From NCBI GenBank assembly GCA_031273585.1, contig JAISRP010000113.1, positions 1-6,353 on the forward strand: a DNA stretch of 6,353 nucleotides. The letters are read 5' to 3'. The position numbers and the translations under genes are program-made. How positions within the stretch are numbered: the first letter of the stretch is position 1; the number at the start of each line of letters is the position of its first letter. Positions 6,308 to 6,353 of the stretch are shown in pieces. The notes beneath the pieces were generated by a model. It saw only the letters and a list, made by a program, of their open reading frames with translations. It was not told the origin of the DNA and ran no database searches. Source of the DNA: Synergistaceae bacterium (GTDB lineage Bacteria > Synergistota > Synergistia > Synergistales > Synergistaceae).

Positions 6308-6353
6308 GGGTCCAGGGAGCGGCGCTCCCTGGCGGGGTTTGGGGCGGCGCCCC
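6308..6353 (-). repeat. Diverged, oppositely oriented member of the same repeat family, cut by window end
   Basis: Compared with the reverse complement of copy B, the same modules occur in the same order: GGGTCC (6308-6313); a hairpin with 9-bp arms CCAGGGAGC and GCTCCCTGG around GGC (6312-6332); GGCGGG (6331-6336); and GGGCGGCGCCC (6342-6352), which forms a hairpin GGGGC-GGC-GCCCC at 6341-6353. The hairpin sequences differ while the pairing is kept. It probably continues past the window. Confidence 0.7.

Overview
The window is a GC-rich bacterial segment with four protein genes in two opposing groups: three on the + strand (219-4965) and one on the - strand (6169-5129). The intergenic gaps hold palindromic repeats. 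Arg AGG and Ile ATA codons are frequent despite the GC content. The host almost certainly makes selenoproteins, because its selD gene carries an in-frame UGA inside the SelD active-site motif. I cannot name the organism. A Sec-using, GC-rich anaerobe such as a member of Synergistota or a deltaproteobacterial lineage is only a guess from style.

Layout. 1-218 is a leader with two C10 runs and a degenerate inverted copy of the palindromic repeat. 219-767 encodes a small calcineurin-like metallophosphoesterase. 774-2996 encodes a membrane CHASE2 class III adenylate cyclase with a C-terminal TPR-like tail. 2983 (or 2968)-4965 encodes a GAF-GAF-HD-GYP phosphodiesterase whose start lies inside the cyclase gene. 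4966-5128 holds repeat copy A, a terminator-like structure and a long perfect inverted repeat. 5129-6169 on the - strand is selD. It reads as a 346-aa protein with selenocysteine at residue 12, where an ordinary ORF caller sees only a 312-aa protein truncated at the N-terminus. 6206-6353 is repeat copy B, a second long inverted repeat and a related repeat in opposite orientation, together forming one near-palindrome cut by the window end.

How the genes work together. The three + strand genes are packed like an operon (6-nt gap, then a 14- or 29-nt overlap). They combine cAMP synthesis, a GAF-gated enzyme predicted to degrade c-di-GMP, and a small phosphoesterase. A signalling module joining two nucleotide second messengers is a reasonable inference, but ligands and reactions are untested. 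selD is a separate convergent unit that makes selenophosphate for Sec (and possibly selenouridine) synthesis, and it needs Sec decoding to make its own product. The most solid non-routine result is the recoded selD with its bSECIS-like hairpin. The most unexplained structure is the modular palindromic repeat family.
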